Assembly: GCA_033064195.1 (NCBI GenBank)
Contig: JARBJD010000284.1
Span: 32,897 to 96,896, forward strand
Direction: 5' to 3'
Length of the DNA stretch: 64,000 bases
From: Blattamonas nauphoetae
Taxonomy: Eukaryota; Preaxostyla; Oxymonadida
Made by a program: the position numbers and the translations under genes. Below are positions 31,735 to 42,005 of this stretch, piece after piece (position 1 is the stretch's first letter; the number at the start of each line of letters is the position of its first letter). A model generated the notes under the pieces. It searched no databases, was not told the DNA's origin, and worked only from the letters and a program-made list of their open reading frames with translations.

Positions 31735-34025
31735 TTAATCATTAATGGCGACGTACGAATAATTCTTCTTCGAGTTTCGTCGCCTGTAGCAGCAACAACA
31801 GCAACAGATTCCGGCAGGGAGAACAATCAACAAAAGAACAGCAGCAGCCAAAATTCCACCTGTAATCAACAAAAATTGGACCCAAGTCAGACCGCCCATG
31901 GTTCCAAGGAACATTGCAGGGATTTTAAAGCAATAGCCAAGCCTTTTGAAGTATCCGTCTTCACATCCCGCATGAACACACTTTGCCGTGCTGTACGACG
32001 AATTCACACACGGATAAGCATATTTTTGATGGAGGAAGTTCTTTTTGCTGCAGAGAGTGCTTGACTGAAACATTCCTTCTTCACATTTGTTGAACTCGCC
32101 CTTCACATCGTCCACGAGTTGTTTGATCTGATATTCGTATTCTTCGGGATATTTTTGGTAATTCTTTGCGTGGAATGACGGACGAACAGGATCAAACTCC
32201 CACAATTGGTTCTTTCTTTTCGGATCAACAGAAAAGTCGATTGTGTGAGTGAATGTCAATGTTGTCGTGGAACGAGGAAATGCATCAACCGGGCTGGTTT
32301 TGTTCATGTCTTTGGAAAGATTGATGACGGTATCAACACTAACTGAGCTTCCACCAGAAAACTCACCGACATCAACATCTTCCGGCATCTTGTTCATTGG
32401 ATAGCCTCCCAAATAGGCGACTCGGGCGACTTTGAGTGTCTTAGCGATTTTAGCGAATATCCCGCAAGCTGAACCACAAAGGCCATCGACAAGGATGATG
32501 GTTTTCTCGGGAGGATAGAGAGGGGTAGATCGCGTGTTGTGTGTTTTGTTCCAATGAAAATCAACAGCAACGGGAACATAGTTCTCTCCTTGTCCAAAAC
32601 GGTAGCGTTTTGTGTACTTTGACTTGAATGACTTTTTGTTAGTGTCCTTGAAAGTAAGTGTTTGAAAATCGGACGTTGTATTCACTTTTTTCTGATAATA
32701 CGGGTCGACCGGTTGGAGATCTGTTGTTTGGATGTAGCTTTGGTAGATTGTCTGCCAAGGGGAGTGTTTGTTGATGAATTCTGGGATATATGGGTAAGCG
32801 TTCGGCCACAACAACTTAACCATCTGTTGGAGAAGAGAGATGTCCCCACCACCATTTGATCTCAAGTCAATCAGCAAATATTCAACTTTCTTAGCCTCAA
32901 AATCTCGGAGGGATTTCACAAAGAATTGCGAACATTCTTCGGACACGAATTTGTCGATCCGAAGATATCCAATATTCTCAGTGGGAATATAGTAAGCTGT
33001 GATGACTGCTTCGTTATACAGAATTTCGATATAGTCTGGTTCTTCGGGGTCTTCATTTTTTCGTTCTTTTGAGAGGAGACGGGGAATACGTTCAACATCG
33101 ATGAGAGGGTCAAGATTCTCTTGGATCAGCCTTTCATTTTCGTCCCATATTTCTTTGTGGGTCATAAAAGGCGTGAAATCGAGTGTTTCTTTGGTATTCA
33201 TTGGGCAGACAGCTTCGAGTGAGTCGATCGTCTTGAGTCCATTCAAATAACCAACATAGTCGACAGTAACGTCAACAACACCGTCTTCTTCAGTTTCCAC
33301 CTTCATTCGCACCTTTTTCGGTCCCTTTTCAGTCCCTGTGAGCTGTCCAAACGACTTGAAAAGTGCTCGATTGAACCGATTGGACGAACGTTTAGCACCC
33401 GACACGTTCTCATCAGCCCATTCGTAAAGAACATCAAAAGGTGTTTTCTTTTCATCGAAGTCAGCACCGAGCGTCATGTTCAGGACAACACCATCTGTGA
33501 GAACGTGGCCAGCTTTTGCGTTTGCTGCTTTGGTGAGAGATGGTAATGAACCATGTTCAGCGAGGATGAGTTTAAGAGCTCCTTCATCGTTAACAATGGT
33601 TAATTGGTATGGAAACACTTGTTGCATTTTCTTGGAGCATGGAGGTGAGAATACAAAGTGGGCGTCACGAGCAGAAGCAACAAGGGATTGAAGGGCTTGG
33701 TAAAATTCGTATGTACTCTTGTAAGTTGATAATGGGAGTTTGTCGAGCTCAGCGAGGAGATCGATCGGTTTCATCCCACTGGAGAGTGGAGGATTCTTCA
33801 AATAATCTAGAAAGGAATATTCAGAGATTGCTTGTCGCATGGTTTTCATTGTGCCTTTAACTTCGTCGGAATTTGGATCGTACTGGACGAGTAAAGAATG
33901 GTTTAAAGAAATACTGTGAATTCTCCATAGCACTTTTCGATGTCTTCAACAGGAAATGAGCGACTTTTAATAACGCATTTCTCCGCGTGGAGAAGGAGAG
34001 AGAAAAGGATAAGTCCCCCGATCAT
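31735..34025 (-). CDS. S41-family-like membrane peptidase
   Basis: 752 residues. Exon 1 33915-34025 and exon 2 31735-33882 are joined over a 32-nt intron (33883-33914). The N-terminus MIGGLILFSLLLHAEKC is a signal peptide. The middle shows the C-terminal-processing-peptidase core: YLLIDLRSNGGGDISLLQQM and ILVDGLCGSACGIFAKIA, the latter holding the nucleophile Ser in GSACG. A Cys-rich stretch follows (CSKKNFLHQKYAYPC...CVHAGCEDGYFKRLGYC), then one transmembrane helix (FLLITGGILAAAVLLLIVL), a run of cysteines CCCCCC and a short basic tail ending YSYVAIND. So the enzyme probably faces outside and may be lipidated on the inner side. Similar S41-like surface proteins occur in other parasitic and commensal protists. 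Substrate unknown. Start fixed by the signal peptide and upstream stop. Confidence 0.88.
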
Positions 34026-34207
34026 TTCCACGACTGGGGTTGACTCCGTATGATGGGAATGATCATATTGATTGAAGTCTCCAAAAACAATCATACTCCA
34101 GACAAAACAATGTTCCAATTCATATCAATTGATTGTTTCAGAAAGTCAATACAAACAGAGTGTCAAACAAACAAACGAGGAAAAGAACCGGATGGAAATA
34201 AAACCGA

Positions 34208-35389
34208 TCAAACAAGCAAGTTGATGCAAAACAAGCGGTTATGAAGGAGAGTTAGGTCGTGTTTGTACATGTTCATTGAATCAACAAGAAACGCATCCAA
34301 AATCCCTTGAAATCCCTCCTTTGCCAGTCCATCCCGAAAATTGAGGTAGAGCTCGTGATCTTCGTTGGATACGCTGAGAAGGATGAGAAGGAGGTCTTGC
34401 GGGAATTCAGGAAGTAAGAGCGAGCAATCTTGAAGTCTGGAGACAACAGCGAGGTGATATCCATGCAAGAGAAAGCGTGTGGCTTGGGTAGCGTCGTTTT
34501 TGAGTGCCAATGAGATGAAACGTGAAACAGGGGAAACAAGCTCAAATTGAACGTCTGTTGACAGAATATGTTTAAAAAATGCGGTCAGATATGGATAAAA
34601 CGGCCGTAGAAGAACAGATGGTTCAATGACATCAAAATGGAGAGCGATTTGCGATGATTTGAGTAGGAGCAGTACAAGCTCTGTGTGAGCTGGGAACATC
34701 GGAAAGCGTGCAAAAGACGCAGAAAATAGCTGAGTGATGATTGGAAAGCTATCTTTGCAGTGGGTACGGAGTTTTGTGGAGTCATTTGGCGTCCTTTGCG
34801 AAAGTTGGAATTCTGATGAAGATAGGCGAAGAAAATGACAGACTTTTGCAGTGTTGGTAAAGATCATTGATTCCATCGGAAATCGAGCGTTTTACTTTGC
34901 AGTTGGTTGAGCTGTGTTCCTTCGTTTCAGTTGGACGTGACGTAGATGATGTGGATGATGTCGAAGATTGGGAAGTAGTCTTTTGTGGAAATGACGACAG
35001 AAAACGTGAGTTAAAGGAACTGCGCGAGTCAGGGTGATGAGTTTGGTGAGGAGGTTTGTGAATTGGTGTCGCATTCGGAAGATATGGATATGGCATCACA
35101 GACAGCGGATATTTCACGAAATATGTCTGTCTGAGATAAGAGATTGCATTAGTGGCTTCATGGGCGGAAGAAAACACAACAATTGCGAAGATGACATCCG
35201 CAATGTGGTCAATATGCTTGGAAATGGAGATTCTTGAAGAATGAAGATAACAAGTATGATGTCTGAATGAAAGCTGCAATACATATTTCCTATGTGTGTT
35301 AACATGTGATAGATATCGTTTCTGTGGAATGTTGGAGGGATATTGTTTAGAAAGATAGCTTGTGTGGACAAAACGTTTGTGGATCGCAT
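34208..35389 (-). CDS. RRM protein with helical C-terminal region
   Basis: 366 residues from three exons: 35283-35389, 34844-35232, 34208-34812. Introns of 50 nt (35233-35282) and 31 nt (34813-34843) restore one frame. The RRM spans about residues 10-75: RNP2 at AIFLNNIP, then HRNDIYHMLTHIGNI, RNP1 at DVIFAIVVF, then EATNAISYLRQ. A Ser/Thr/Pro-rich linker (residues about 85-150) leads to a leucine-rich helical C-terminal half (PIITQLFSASFARFPMF...LLLILLSVSNEDHEL). I do not recognise the C-terminal domain. Starts 98 bp from the oppositely directed eL34 gene, so the two may share a promoter. Confidence 0.82.
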
Positions 35390-35487
35390 TATACATCAAT
35401 CACAGGTTGCACTGAAGAGTGACTCTAAAATTGGCGGAGAAGAAGTGATCCGAAAATACCACGGAGCTTTTTCAGATCACCCTCAAA
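35390..35487. promoter_or_regulatory. 98-bp divergent promoter, RRM gene / eL34
   Basis: Both coding starts are well supported, so all promoter elements for a highly expressed ribosomal protein gene must lie in 98 bp or inside the coding regions. No clear TATA or other motif recognised. Confidence 0.5.
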
Positions 35488-36174
35488 ATGGTTCAGAGAA
35501 TCGCTCGCCTTCGTCGCAACCCGTACAACACGGCTAGCAATCGTGTCAAGATGTATTACTTCTTCTTTCTTCTTCAATTCAACCTCTTCGTTCTTTTTTC
35601 AGTGTCAAAACTCCTGGAGGCCGCTTGACCTTCCAGTACCTCAATAAGCGCAGCAAGGGTGCACACTGCGGTGACTGCCACGCTCCACTCCACGGAGTAT
35701 GCCTTTTTCCAACGCGATCTCATCTTACTCTCCCATTTCGACACATTCAGATTACTCGCTATGTCAGAACTGAATCCTCTCGTGTCTCACAGACCAGCAA
35801 GCATGTCACCCGTGCTTATGGTGGAAGCCGTTGCGCTAAATGCGTGAAAAATCGGTTTGCTACTTTACATCTGTCAAATAACAACTCCTTCACATCCTCT
35901 CCCCACCATTCCTATACCATTGTTGTTCTGATCATAACTTGTATTTTCCAGCATTATTCGTGCCTTCCTGATTGAGGAGCAGAAGATTGTCAAGCAGATC
36001 CGCAAATCAAAGGCCCCAGAACTTCGTCGTCGTGAACGCGCTATCGAGAAGCAGAAGGCTGCCACCCTCCTCCGTGAGCAAAAAGCTGCCAAAGAGAAGG
36101 CCGAGAAACTCGCTCAACGCCAGCCACGTCGTGCTGATAAGCAGACCAGAGCTCCAAGAAAACAAAAGAAGTAA
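35488..36174 (+). CDS. RPL34: 60S ribosomal protein eL34
   Basis: 161 residues from four exons: 35488-35552, 35603-35696, 35751-35854, 35952-36174. The introns are 50, 54 and 97 nt, all GT...CAG. The start MVQRIARLRRNPYNTASNRV, the zinc-knuckle cysteines (HCGDCHAPL and SRCAKCVKNR), the signature TSKHVTRAYGG and FLIEEQKIVK are diagnostic for eL34 of the large subunit. The C-terminus is longer and more basic than in animals and yeast (about 115-125 residues), ending RAPRKQKK. Being a conserved gene, it confirms that short GT-AG introns and the standard code are in use here. Confidence 0.97.
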
Positions 36175-36419
36175 ACTCAACTTTCTGTCCATTCCTCGTT
36201 CAATTCACGATGGAATGGACACGAAGAGGGTGTAGCGAATGTATTTTTTAAAAAAACGAAGCTGTATGAACAAGAGGATCTTCAACAGACAAACAAAAAA
36301 GATCACACTGGACACGAAAGAGGAGGAGAAATTACACATGTCAAAACGAGACAGGGTCAGGAGGAAGAAAAATAATGGTGACGCGTGCTTCCTCTACATA
36401 CATACCATGTCAACAAAAC

Positions 36420-39400
36420 CTATTCCTTCCGAACACGACGCAATCCCTGTCCAGAAGCAAGCTGACTCTGAATCTGGTTCATCAAGTCTCCCTGGCCGTC
36501 TCCAATTCCAGGCATTCTGAAACCAGGGCGAGCGCCTGGCGGAAGCTTCGGTTTGGGAGGAGCGGCTTCCTCAGGCTCATCGATTGGTGTGGAGCCTGCT
36601 GTTGGATCTGGTTTGCCGGAAGCTTTGGCTTTGAGACGAGCTTCTTTCTTTTCGGCGAGTTGCTTGTCTTTCGCTTCTTTGTCGGCTTTGGCTTGCATTT
36701 CTGAGGCGGTGCGCTGAGATGGCGAGATAAGGGAAATATGATAATGGAGAATCATGAAAATGACAGAGAGAGGAAGAAAAGAGAATGTGAGAGGGATGAT
36801 TGATGAAGAAAAGCGGGAAAAACACACCTCAACTCTGCCGAGGAATTTTGAGAAGATCCCGAAGAACTCTTCGCATCCCATTGTTGCTGGATCCTCCTGG
36901 AAGAATTTAATTGCTTCTTCCAACCGTTTTTCCACATCGTCCTTCAGTTTCAGAATTTTTTCGATTTCGATTGACATTGAATCGAAGAACGTGCCTACGA
37001 CCTTTGAGAAAGCCGAAGCCATCTTCTTTTGAGCTGCAGTGGTCTCTCCATCACCAGTCTTCTGAGCTATCTCCAATTCTTTCTCCATCTTGTTCTTTCC
37101 CCCTTCGAGTTCCTTGGCATCTTGGTTGAGTGTTGGAAGGTTCAATTTGCTTGCTTCTTTGACATGACTCCATTCATTCTGCAATTTCTCAACTTCCCCA
37201 CTCTGCATCATCTTTGAGATGATGTACGTGAACATTGTTGTTTTTGGATCGCTCGTCGACTTAAAATCTGCAATTTTGTCCAAAACTTCCAACCGAAATC
37301 CCCAAGCGCATCCAGCAGCTGATGTTCCGTTAAGATAGTTTCCAATAAATAAAATAGTTTCCAGGATCTTGTTGAAAGTCTTGCTGTTCATCACCTCTTT
37401 CGATGCCTGTGCAAGTGTCTCATAACTCGGTTTGAGATACTCCAACACTTCATTCGCGCGATGTTGGAAGACAAGGGACCTTAGCCTCTCTTCGTATCGT
37501 GGAATGTCCAAAATTGCTGCGAAGAACCGTTCTGGTTTGGATTGCTTCGACATATCCCCTTCGAAGGACGCGAGTGTCTCCTTTTCCTCTGGTGTTGGAA
37601 TAAAGTTCACAAGAGACTTCAATCTGTCCACTGTCAGGAATACTGGGTCCCATGTTTTGATCTTCTCCGCAATTTCTTCTGGTTGGATTCCGCTGAATTG
37701 GGCCAACATAATACCCATATTGCCTGTTCTCTTCGAATCCAGCAGTTGGATAGCAACTGGTTTGGCAGGAGCGCCCGCACCATCTCCTCCACCAACAGGC
37801 CCTCTTTTGACCTCCTTCTTGTCAAACAAGTCTTCAATTTCGTCCGTGTTGAGTTTAACATTGTCGTCGTTGAGTTTCTTCCAGATTGTCCCGGGGATAT
37901 CGCGATCTGGGATCTTCTTCCAATGGAAGACCTTCATTGGGCGTTTTGGCTGTTTGGCGGCCTTCTTTGGCATAGCTGGAGCAGCTGGGGGTGGTGGAAC
38001 ACCGCCACCCATTCCAGGCGGAGGTGGGACACCGCCCATACCGGGAGGAGGAGGGATACCACCTTGACGACGAAAGAAGCGATGGAGATCGAGAAAAAGA
38101 AGAAATATCATCAAAAATGACATATAATCATCAAAAAAGCACACCCAGAGGCGGCGGAGGCGGAATACCCCCGTCCATCCCTGGAGGAGGAGGGATTCCT
38201 CCATCCATTGGAGGTGGTGGAGGAATGCTTCCATCCAAGCCAGGTGCCGGAGGAATAGACCCATCCATGCCTGGCGCTGGTGGAATAGAGCCGTCCATGC
38301 CAGGAGCAGGAGGAATCGAACCATCCATGCCAGGCGCTGGCGGGATTGATCCATCCATTCCAGGTGCTGGTGGAACAGTCCCTGTTGATGGAGACATGCT
38401 CGCCAGTGTTGATGCCTGAGCAGCGAGGAGGGAAGCTTGTTGTTGGATCTGTTCTTTGAGCTGGGCAATCAATGTTGCTTGTTCTCGATTTTCATCTTGC
38501 AACTGAGCAAGCTGTGCATCAGACTGTGGGTCTTTGGTTGGAACTTCTGCATTTTCTGTGGTTGTTTGAGGTGGAGTCGATTCCTTCTGTGGGACAGCTG
38601 GTGGAGGACCAGCTGGCTTTGGCGGTGGGCCAGTTGGGGGTTTTGGAGGGGCGTCAGTCGTTCCCGCGATTGGGGCTGATGCAATCTGAATTGATTGTCG
38701 TCTGAGAGTGTCCTGGAACTGGGCAATCTGTGTGGTTTGGACTCGTGTTTGTTCTTGTGCCATGGCCAGCTGTTGGCGGATATTGGCGAGTTCCTGTTCA
38801 AGTTGCTTGTTCTTATCGCGAATTCCGTTGACTGTTTGCGGAATACTGTCGCCAGACGAAAGACCTAGTTTTTCTCGCAGATCGGTGAAAACAGTGTTCA
38901 ATTGCTGGTTTTCACGTTTTAATGCCACAAATTCATCAGTCATCTGTTGCTGAGCTTTCTCCTTCTCCAGTTGTGCCTTTTCTTCGTCCAGTGCTTTCTC
39001 ACCATCTCCGGCTGACGCTTTGCCTGCCAATTTGGATATGGACCGATCAGCGATGGTCCAAGCAGAAGAAGCGATGGGGAATGAGTGGAGGGAACGCAGG
39101 ATGTTGGTTAGATGCAGAATCGCGTTCTCTTCCTCTTCCATCGTGGCTTCCACTGTCTTGCTGCCAATTCCACGGATTTTGTTGACAACTGCCTGACATG
39201 TCTCTGTTGGGTCGAATGACTGGATATCAGCATTGACAACCGATACTTCGCGATCGTCGGCTTCTCTTTCTTCGATGTAGATTTGGGCTTGGATTTTCAG
39301 TTTTTCTGGAGGATTACTTTCAAGGATAAGCTAAAGGCAGGGAGAATAATCGAAGAACAAATAGAAATACTGAAAGGGAGCGGTTGAGATGTCCATTCTC

Positions 39401-40569
39401 CAATTCTTTGCGTATGGCTTGTCGTTGGTAAGTTTGTTCTGTTTGCACCAAAATCGAGTTAAATAACTGCAAAATGCTCGTTTTGAAATCAACTGGGACG
39501 ACGATCGGTTCGGGGGAGGCGGGAGACGTTGGGACAACGAATTGAGGATTGAGTTGTTGGACGAGAGTTTGGAATCGATATTCTTCCTTCCGCTGATACT
39601 TGAAATAAGACATAGCTTCCATAACAATGCTACAAGGAGATAGGAGGTGATGAGAGATGGGAAAGGATTCAGAGATGGTGACGATGTGATGTGGCAAACC
39701 TGAGTCCATTCTCAACAATATCACCAGCAATAACAATGGCACTCATAAGTTGAAGAAGATTGGAGCCTGCCTCAAAATATGAGCGGAATCGGTCACTGAA
39801 ACGGAGAGTTTGGAATCAGAAAAGAAGTGAGATATACGGGTGAACTGGAGGCTTGAATATCAAGACAAGATCGCGAAAAGTTCCTGGGAATGACACAACT
39901 TCTTTTAGGCCAACCTAAACAGGACATTAATCAGAAGAATGACAAACTGAGTTGTTCATCAACGCTTTGAAACAGAGAATGCATTCGAAGACAATTTCTC
40001 GATCATTAGTTGCCCTAAAAATAGCGAAAAGGTGGTAAACGGCAGAGATATGGTCATACTCGTTTTTCCCGAGATTATCATGGACAAGATCTTGCAACAG
40101 TCTGATTCCGTTTGCATCGAAAAATTCCATGAACCATTTTTGATCACCCTGTGAAAGACCAGTGCGGAGTTTTCTGACATTCTCAGCGGTTTTGTTGTCT
40201 CGAATTCGAGCCAGAATTGGTACTGGTCTCGATTCGAATGTTTGGGTTTGAGCCTTCGTTTTGTTCTGTTGAATGAGGGTTACTTTGTTCTTGTTGCTCA
40301 TTGTCTCTTTCATTTGTCGGATTTTATCTTCCGGAAAGAGGAGAGCGCGCTGAAGAAGAGATCCAAATAAAAAATGTGCAAACTAGGGTTTCTTCGAACT
40401 CTGCATCAAGCTCAGGGTTTGGACCTTCTCCAACATCGACGGGTCCACCCTTTTCAGGCTCATTTTCAGCCTTTTTTCCTTTAGTTCTTGAGAAGGGAAA
40501 AGGCATGCACGAATGATGGGTATCATTGGAACTGATCAATCGATGAGGTCTCACACAATCAAAGTTCAT
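36420..40569 (-). CDS. Diaphanous-type formin (GBD/FH3-FH1-FH2)
   Basis: Actin nucleator and elongator. The start is the ATG at 40569 (MNFDCVRPHR), possibly preceded by a further exon. N-terminal exons carry a GTPase-binding/FH3 region (LRALLFPEDKIRQMKETMS; KWFMEFFDANGIRLLQDLV). A coiled coil follows around 38870-39000, then an FH1 tract with at least five PPAPGMDGS repeats (about 38218-38385). FH2 runs from 37990 to 36830: KVFHWKKIPDRDIPGTIWKK, LVNFIPTPEEKE, FIGNYLNGTSAAGCAWGFRL. Supported introns: 36714-36827 (114 nt), 38063-38144 (82 nt), a 34-nt one near 40385. Introns here are longer than elsewhere in the window. The C-terminus is Lys/Glu-rich and ends LRRVRKE. Domain order suggests control by a Rho-type GTPase. 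Convergent with eL34. Confidence 0.93.
38160..38385 (-). repeat. FH1 proline-rich tandem repeats
   Basis: About 30-bp units coding for IPPAPGMDGS-like decamers, repeated at least five times, then all-proline units (PPPPPMDGG). These are profilin-binding tracts in formins; the repeat number probably varies. Confidence 0.8.
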
Positions 40570-40874
40570 TTTCTTTCGCTGAAAACAGATTCAAATAGTG
40601 TGTGGTAAGACCTTTTGATAAACATTTCTGACAGAGAGCGTCTCTGGAGTGATTAATCACTCCGGGATCACAAACTTTTCAAAGTTATGGTCCAATCTCC
40701 GTCTGTATTTGCGTTCGTACATTTCTTCCCCGCTTATTTCGACGCAATTGGCTCGTTGAAATCGATCGACAACCTTCCGAAATAACACCAAAAACGCCGC
40801 AAATGCTCCAAATACCATCGACTCATCAAGACGTCGTCCGATTCACACTCCTACTTGGCAACGACACCTACATC

Positions 40875-41295
40875 TGTGGAAAAATTTTTGAAAACTTGGG
40901 ACAGCAAGCCCCCGTACCACTTATAAAAAATTTTGTCTGGTGGATAATTAGTTGTGAATGAGCATCATTCGGTAGTTGATTACTTGATTTGGCGCCTCTA
41001 GAGGAAATACCACACTTTTTTTCTCTGTTCATTTTCTCACTCTCTAGTCAATATATTGAGCGATCGGTGGATTTATTCTGAATAAAAAGGAACAATATAT
41101 TGAAAGTTTCTAATAGAACTCAGTTTTGTAACCTAGATCTAATTTTCACCACTTTTTTTGATGAATGATCTATCCGAAAAAAACACAGATTTATGTAGTC
41201 AGAGTCCTCCTCATTCACAAAGTTCACAAAAAAATCGAGATACTTCCTTTTTAGGAGCTGGGGTACGCTCCCAAGTTTTCAAAAATTTTTCCACA
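40875..41295. repeat. Inverted repeat pair, 27 bp, 367 bp apart
   Basis: TGTGGAAAAATTTTTGAAAA plus CTTGGGA at 40875-40901 is inverted exactly at 41269-41295, with partial matches continuing outward. Possibly ends of an old non-autonomous element; no target duplication seen. Confidence 0.5.
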
Positions 41296-41550
41296 TCTAC
41301 AGAAAGGCTGAATTTCCGATGCCAAGTATTTCCCGCCTTCTTTCGATGTTCCCCTGAGTATGCCATCTTTCAAATAGTTTTCGTTCCTTTATGGTTCAAA
41401 GAAGAGTGACTTGCAAAAAAGTGAATGGGAACAGAAAAAAGTTGGGAGGGGGCATAGTGTTAAGATTGTGGTAAGGTTGAGAGTGTCCAAAGTGAAATCA
41501 CCAATCCATCTTTCGATGAATCAGTAGGACGGCGAGGAGCACAACTCAGA

Positions 41551-41919
41551 GTGGGAACGAAATCAATCGTGTCTGTTCGCAATCAAGAATACAAAGAACG
41601 ACGAAAACAAGATGGCACGACGAGAGAGAAAAAGAGTGCGGCTGATTGGCAAAGAAGAGATCAGCACACACACTCCAAAAGAGGAGGGAGAGCGATCAGG
41701 ACCTCATTCCCAATCGAGATTCAGATTCCCTTCGCAGATGAAGTGCTGACGTGGAAGTGGTTTCCGAAGAACCCACTCAAAAGAGGAGGGCGAGAGAATC
41801 TGAAGTTGTGGAGTGAAGTGGTGAATGTGTCAAATCATGAAAGGATTCTTTCGTCAGGCGAGATGATCGATTTGGGAAGTGTCGATCAGTTGTGTGAAAA
41901 AGAAGATGAAATGACATGA
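41551..41919 (+). CDS. Hypothetical 122-codon frame
   Basis: Open frame rich in charged residues, with EIQIPFADEVLTWKWFPKNP in the middle. No family recognised, no intron signals, and the reading starts without a true ATG context. It could be a decayed fragment or chance. Confidence 0.2.
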   Translation: MGTKSIVSVRNQEYKERRKQDGTTREKKSAADWQRRDQHTHSKRGGRAIRTSFPIEIQIPFADEVLTWKWFPKNPLKRGGRENLKLWSEVVNVSNHERILSSGEMIDLGSVDQLCEKEDEMT

Positions 41920-42005
41920 TTGACGAAGATTTGGAGATATTAAAGAGAGATGAAGTGAATAAGTGCTTTCTCGAAAGGCAATGAAAGATGATGTAGAGAG
42001 GAGAG

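Larger units (their letters stand above)
40570..42005. other. Intergenic region with inverted repeat and a doubtful ORF
   Basis: 1.4 kb between the formin start and the receptor's 3' end. It holds an inverted 27-bp pair (40875-40901 and 41269-41295), and an AT-rich stretch from 40900 to 41200 that could be a decayed MITE. A plus-strand frame at 41551-41919 (122 codons) is described separately. Otherwise nothing recognised. Confidence 0.5.
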
